DNA of 64,000 bases, taken from positions 85,105,785 through 85,169,784 of the forward strand of contig NC_054535.1 in the NCBI RefSeq assembly GCF_017654505.1, in the 5' to 3' direction. Numbering within the stretch: the first letter of the stretch is position 1; each line of letters starts with the position of its first letter. A model generated the notes under the pieces. That model saw only the letters and a program-made list of their open reading frames with translations, searched no databases and was not told the origin of the DNA. Of this stretch, positions 59,787-64,000 are shown piece by piece. The position numbers and the translations under genes were made by a program. Source of the stretch: Polyodon spathula. Taxonomy: Eukaryota > Chordata > Actinopteri > Acipenseriformes > Polyodontidae.

Positions 59787-60011
59787 ACAGCACCAATGCT
59801 TGTCACTGGAGATCACCAGCCACAGTCTGAAAATAGAAACAAGAAGGGCCTCTGCTACTGGGACAGGCATACTGTGTATAAGGGCATCATTATGGATTGT
59901 TCAGCTTTGAAAATTTACCAGCCGCTCAATCAGTTTCGTGATACAAAAATCTCACCAGTTGTCCAGTACTTGTCAACAAGAACTGCAATTGCTACATTTA
60001 GCCACCAGATG
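59787..60011 (+). CDS. Orphan exon-like segment, 75 open codons
   Basis: Bounded by a pyrimidine-containing acceptor (TTGCTGTTTCTAG) and a donor GTATGTG, 225 nt long and phase 0 on both sides, with no stop. The frame reads TAPMLVTGDHQPQSENRNKK, then GLCYWDRHTVYKGIIMDCSA and LKIYQPLNQFRDTKISPVVQ, ending TAIATFSHQM. The composition looks like real protein. I do not recognise the family; it is not the human DTWD2 continuation. It could be an exon of a nested or overlapping gene, a fish-specific or alternative DTWD2 exon (phase 0 would fit after exon 4), or part of an unrecognised mobile element. Function unknown. Confidence 0.45.
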
Positions 60012-61789
60012 GTATGTGTTTCTTGCTAAAATGGTTTTTCAACACACAAAAAAAAAAAAAAAAAAAAGTTAAAGTAGGATAATTTTACCATAGATTATCA
60101 TTATTTTTTAATGTATGTTTACGTGTATTTAATATGCATAACATTTTCATACATAGCTATTCAGAATTATTGATTATCAGATTCATATCCTAAACTCTTT
60201 TTCATGGGATGGTGATGGCTGTTTATTTTGAGTAAGAACAGAAATTTGAGGGATTTCTCATTATTGTAAATTATGTTTAGAAAGTGGGATCATGTTCATT
60301 TTGAATGGGTTGCTAAAGGCAGGTGATTTCTAACAGATCAAGCAGATTGTAAGGTGGCTGGGGACTCACAAGGAAACTTTGAAGTACATATAAGCTGTTC
60401 CTCTCTGTTTCGGATACAGAGAGCGGTGTGGTTTTTATGGCTTTTGTCTGGAACTGCAGATGTAGGAACCCCATGAAAAAGCAGTTTTTTCTGTGAATGT
60501 TTTGCTGAAGCAGATAGGCGCAAGGCAAAGGTGGCTAGACACACACATTAGGTCCACTTGATACAGCTGTTACAATTGGCAAATGTAATATTGCAAAAGC
60601 AGTGGATAGAGCTGGCACAGTGGGCACAATTAGTTCAGAGAGAAGGCTCTGCCAGTTTACACAGCAGGTAAATTTGGTGCTATGGGGCGTTAGTCTGTCA
60701 CAAAATGCAGTTCTAGGGCACTGTGGATTTCTGCTTCTTGGTTAATCCATTGGTACCATTGATGTAGCAAAAGTAGATGGTACATATACAATTAACCTTC
60801 TAGTATGTATAACATTACCCATAGCAAAATGGTATTACTGGGTGGTATTATGCAGACGCATTTACATATAAATCGAACAGAAATGCAAATGCAATATCAT
60901 CGTTTTAGTATGAAATTTAAAAAAAAAAAGTCAGTTGTGTCAGGAGTGAGCCAGGAAAAAAAAATCCTACAATTTCACGTTAAAAACAAGAACAGTGAAT
61001 AGGGAGGGGTCGTTATTAAATTGTAAAAGAGCTTTGATCTGACAAATAATTTATTACAGCTTACCTTAAGAACCAGGAATGTTGTCGTAATCAAGCACAA
61101 ACCGGTTCTCATGGGCTTAGTTGTGTTGATGTGCATAGTTTTTGGCAGAATGCTATTGCCAACCCCATGGGCTTTGTGTTAAGGGTTAAGGTAGTCTGAG
61201 GTCTAATCAGTTTGCCTGGGTATTAGTAAAAATGAATGGTACTAAGATTGAGCCATGTAACCAAGGTGCACAGACTCCCTGGAGAGCTCAGACAGAGACA
61301 GGGATTGGTGGGAGAGATCTAGCGGAGTGCTGTTAGTTACTAAGGGTATATACCAGGCATGTAATTGGGATGGGGTCACAAAGAGTGCATTAAACCAGAT
61401 TGACACAGAACAGCTGGAATATCTCTGGACAACATTGTAAACTGTGAATAACAGGATATGGGAGCATGCATTCTGATGCAATTATATGCATTTGCATATT
61501 TCACTTTGATACTTGTGATTACAACAAAAGCTGATTATGTTGTTAAAATAGAACAATGTGTCAGTTCTGACATTTATCACCTTGAAGCTCCTCAGTTCAT
61601 GACATCCAATCAAACTCGCATGTATGTTGGTGGTGGGGGGACCTAAAATGTACCCATAATTCAAGGTAACAGATTAAGGACAAGCATTTAGTAAACATTT
61701 TACTAAAAGAAAAAACAGAATACACATTTCTAGTAATTTAACAAATAGTCTTTATTAAAAAATACATACATACATAAATAAATAAATAG

Positions 61790-62590
61790 TAGTAATTGAA
61801 GGTATTCGTTCATGACAAAAGTATTGGCACCCCTGCTTTAGTATTTTGTGTGTCCTTCTTTTGCTTTTATTATGGCTTTCAGACATTCATGATGATTTTT
61901 AACTAGTATGTTACATCTTGGTGAAATCTAGACCCATTTTCTCTTGTATATTTTCTTCAGCTCAGGCAGATTGGATATACAGTGCTTTTCAGATCAGTCC
62001 AAAACCATTTCTATTGGATTGAGATTTGGTGATTGCAAAGGCCCTTCCAAAGCGTTTATCTTCGTTTTCTTCAAGAATTGAGAAAATACCCAAATACTTT
62101 GGGTCATTGTCATATCTGAGATAAACTGTCGTCCAATCAACCTACAAGCAGATGGTAGCAATGTACTTTGTAGAATGTTTTGATACATGGCTGCGTTCAT
62201 TCAATCTTCAATGACGTGAATGTCTCCAGTCCCTGAACTGCTAAAACACCCTCATGTCATGATCGAACCACCTCCATGTTTAACTGTAGGTAGAAGGTTT
62301 TCTTCTGAAAGCTTTCCTTTTTTTTCTCCAAACGTAGCGTGATCCGTTTTTGGGGAAGTGTTATATTTTAGTTTCATTGTACCGGAGATATTTGTTGAAG
62401 AATGCTTCAGATCCCTGTTTGGATTTCTTGGACAATTTTAAATGGTTTGTTTGATTAATGTTCTTTAAAAGTGCTTTGCAGCCTTTGTACAGTTCATCCA
62501 TGCGTTATTATGCCTGATGCTTCTAAGTCTTTGAAAAAAGTATTGAGTTATATTTAGTTTAGGGTCAATACTTTTATCTACAACTGTATA
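61790..62590 (-). mobile_element. Decayed Tc1-type transposon
   Basis: The left side has ACAAAAGTATTGGCACCC and the right side the inverse, AGGGTCAATACTTTT, as terminal repeats. On the minus strand transposase text remains: PTVKHGGGSIM, GCFSSSGTGD, MNAAMYQNIL, then F...MTMTQ, and SPNLNPIE. Stops and substitutions are many (the usual QQDNDPKH box is lost). It is a different and older family than 53440-54747. Confidence 0.72.
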
Positions 62591-62654
62591 TCTATTATTT
62601 CAGGGTGAAATGATAAAGTGCATATAATAGCATGCTTAGTAAAAGTAAAAAAAA

Positions 62655-62850
62655 AAAAAAAAAAGAAATGCTGTTAGATGTTGTAAAAGTTTTAGGATCA
62701 GTCACAGCTCTGTGCATTGTTAGAACATGAGGAACATATCAAATACAGAAATCAGCAAAATACAAGTAGTACAAGTCATCTGCATATGCGAAATTATGAA
62801 CCATTCATTTAAAACATACAAACAATAGTGTTGAATATAGGGTCTTGCGT
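62655..62850 (+). repeat. Diverged duplicated segment, copy B
   Basis: Counterpart of 59166-59400, 3.5 kb downstream in direct orientation. The decayed Tc1 element lies just before it. Confidence 0.5.
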
Positions 62851-64000
62851 GATAATAGCTTTTTTTCTTTGTGCAAACTCCCTGTGTATTCAGCAGACCA
62901 GTGTACACTGTTATTCCACAATATTGGTTTCATACTTCATATAGCAGTATTCTCTGATTCCCCATGATTCTGCCCTGTTTAGGGAAGTCGATGAACCTTG
63001 ATCTAGAAAACAGACTCGCTGTTGAACACGGCCAAGAAAAAATGCATTTGTTCCATGAGTACAGATTTGGGCTTTTATCATGCAGCCTTTCCTCAAAATG
63101 TTGTCCATTTGCTATGAATATATACTAACTGTGGGTGGAATGTTTTTTTGCCTATTAACCCTAGTCAGGCTCCTGTGAAGGGATCAGCAAGACAAGATGT
63201 AAATATAAACTTTTGCAACGCTGCAAATGGTAGTGTGATTCAGCCCACTGTTTTTCCACTCTGCGGTTTTCTAGGATTCTTTTACTTTACAGTACAGTGA
63301 TCATTTTCACTGCCACATTGCTTTAATCACCAGCTATCATTGATGCAGATCTTTTTCACATATCCATTTTACTTGTTTACAAACTATTCTGTCTGTTTTG
63401 CTTTGTTTCTATTCACAAAAAAAAACATGTGACTGTTTCAAATGTGTCAAGTAACTCTGACATAGAAACAGTAAAATGTCCTTGTGTAAAGTATAACGCA
63501 TTTGCTGTAATATATTAAGGATGTTGTGAAGACTGTGCTATTCCCTTGTCATCTTATGTCTTTAAACCTTCCATTTTTGTTATCAGTGAAATGGCATGAT
63601 TTACAATAGCATTAATTGCTCCACAATTATGTGGCTGTGCATCATTTGTATTCAGACTGCAGTGTCTGTGCCATTCACACCATCTAGCAATGAACAGCTT
63701 TCAAGGGCTCCAGTCTGACTGAGGCATGTGGGAGAAACAGCACCTTGATTAAAAGCCAGAAAAATATAATTTCTAGTAGAATACAATTGGGCTGATCACT
63801 ATAGTAATTGACCGCTTTGTGCAATGTGAGTGGTCTGTCCTTCAGACCATACCAGAGATTGTCTCTGTATTCTATATACCATACCACTATATATGTATTT
63901 TTTTGTGACACACTGGTTTAAACTTGTTTGCCAGCTGGCAGAAAGCTTATAGCTTTTTTTATAGATCCTTGGAGAAATTGTTCCTTTCTTTGAAAATTGG

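Larger units (their letters stand above)
52613..64000 (+). other. DTWD2: DTWD2 intron 4 (partial)
   Basis: It runs past the window end. It contains three Tc1-type relics, an L2 3' fragment, an orphan exon-like segment (59787-60011), a diverged duplicated segment (59166-59400 and 62655-62850) and microsatellites. The next DTWD2 exon (expected to start VQLK) was not found. Confidence 0.6.

Overview
The window looks like nuclear DNA from a vertebrate, most likely a ray-finned fish. It is AT-rich, with long introns, many microsatellites and remnants of L2-clade LINEs, a CR1-like 3' end, Tc1-like and hAT DNA transposons and several LTRs. A non-teleost such as a sturgeon or paddlefish is my guess from the style of the repeats and is not proven. 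No rRNA, tRNA, CRISPR or prokaryotic feature was seen.

Two conserved genes are present, head to head. On the minus strand, six coding exons (ATG at 22510 down to 521) encode the first 192 residues of DMXL1 (rabconnectin-3 alpha), a WD40-repeat partner of the V-ATPase regulatory complex. The rest of that gene lies beyond base 1. On the plus strand, four coding exons (ATG at 25298 to 52612) encode the first 187 residues of DTWD2, a tRNA-uridine aminocarboxypropyltransferase carrying the DTW motif. Its last exons lie beyond base 64000. The exon phases join cleanly in both genes. DMXL1 and DTWD2 are also divergent neighbours in the human genome, which supports both calls. Only about 2.8 kb separates the start codons; that gap holds candidate promoters, a GAC triplet array and a TA/CA microsatellite.

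Layout: 1-22510 DMXL1, whose introns hold solo LTRs at 2223-2676 and 5626-6247, an LTR-like block with a foldback at 9130-10015, an LTR-like unit at 13539-14143 and a MITE-like element at 20847-21369. 22511-25297 is the shared promoter region. 25298-64000 is DTWD2, whose introns hold an L2 fragment interrupted by an LTR-like insertion (27465-29490), a solo LTR with a 29-bp minisatellite (32347-33343), a hAT relic (37300-38640), a near full-length dead L2 (42400-45430), a CR1-like tail (51845-52135), a deleted Tc1 element of DD38E spacing (53440-54747), other Tc1 relics, and an unassigned 75-codon open exon with good splice sites at 59787-60011.

I found no convincing new biological system. The best leads are the orphan exon, the compact divergent promoter with its triplet array, and several transposon insertions whose target duplications can be read directly.
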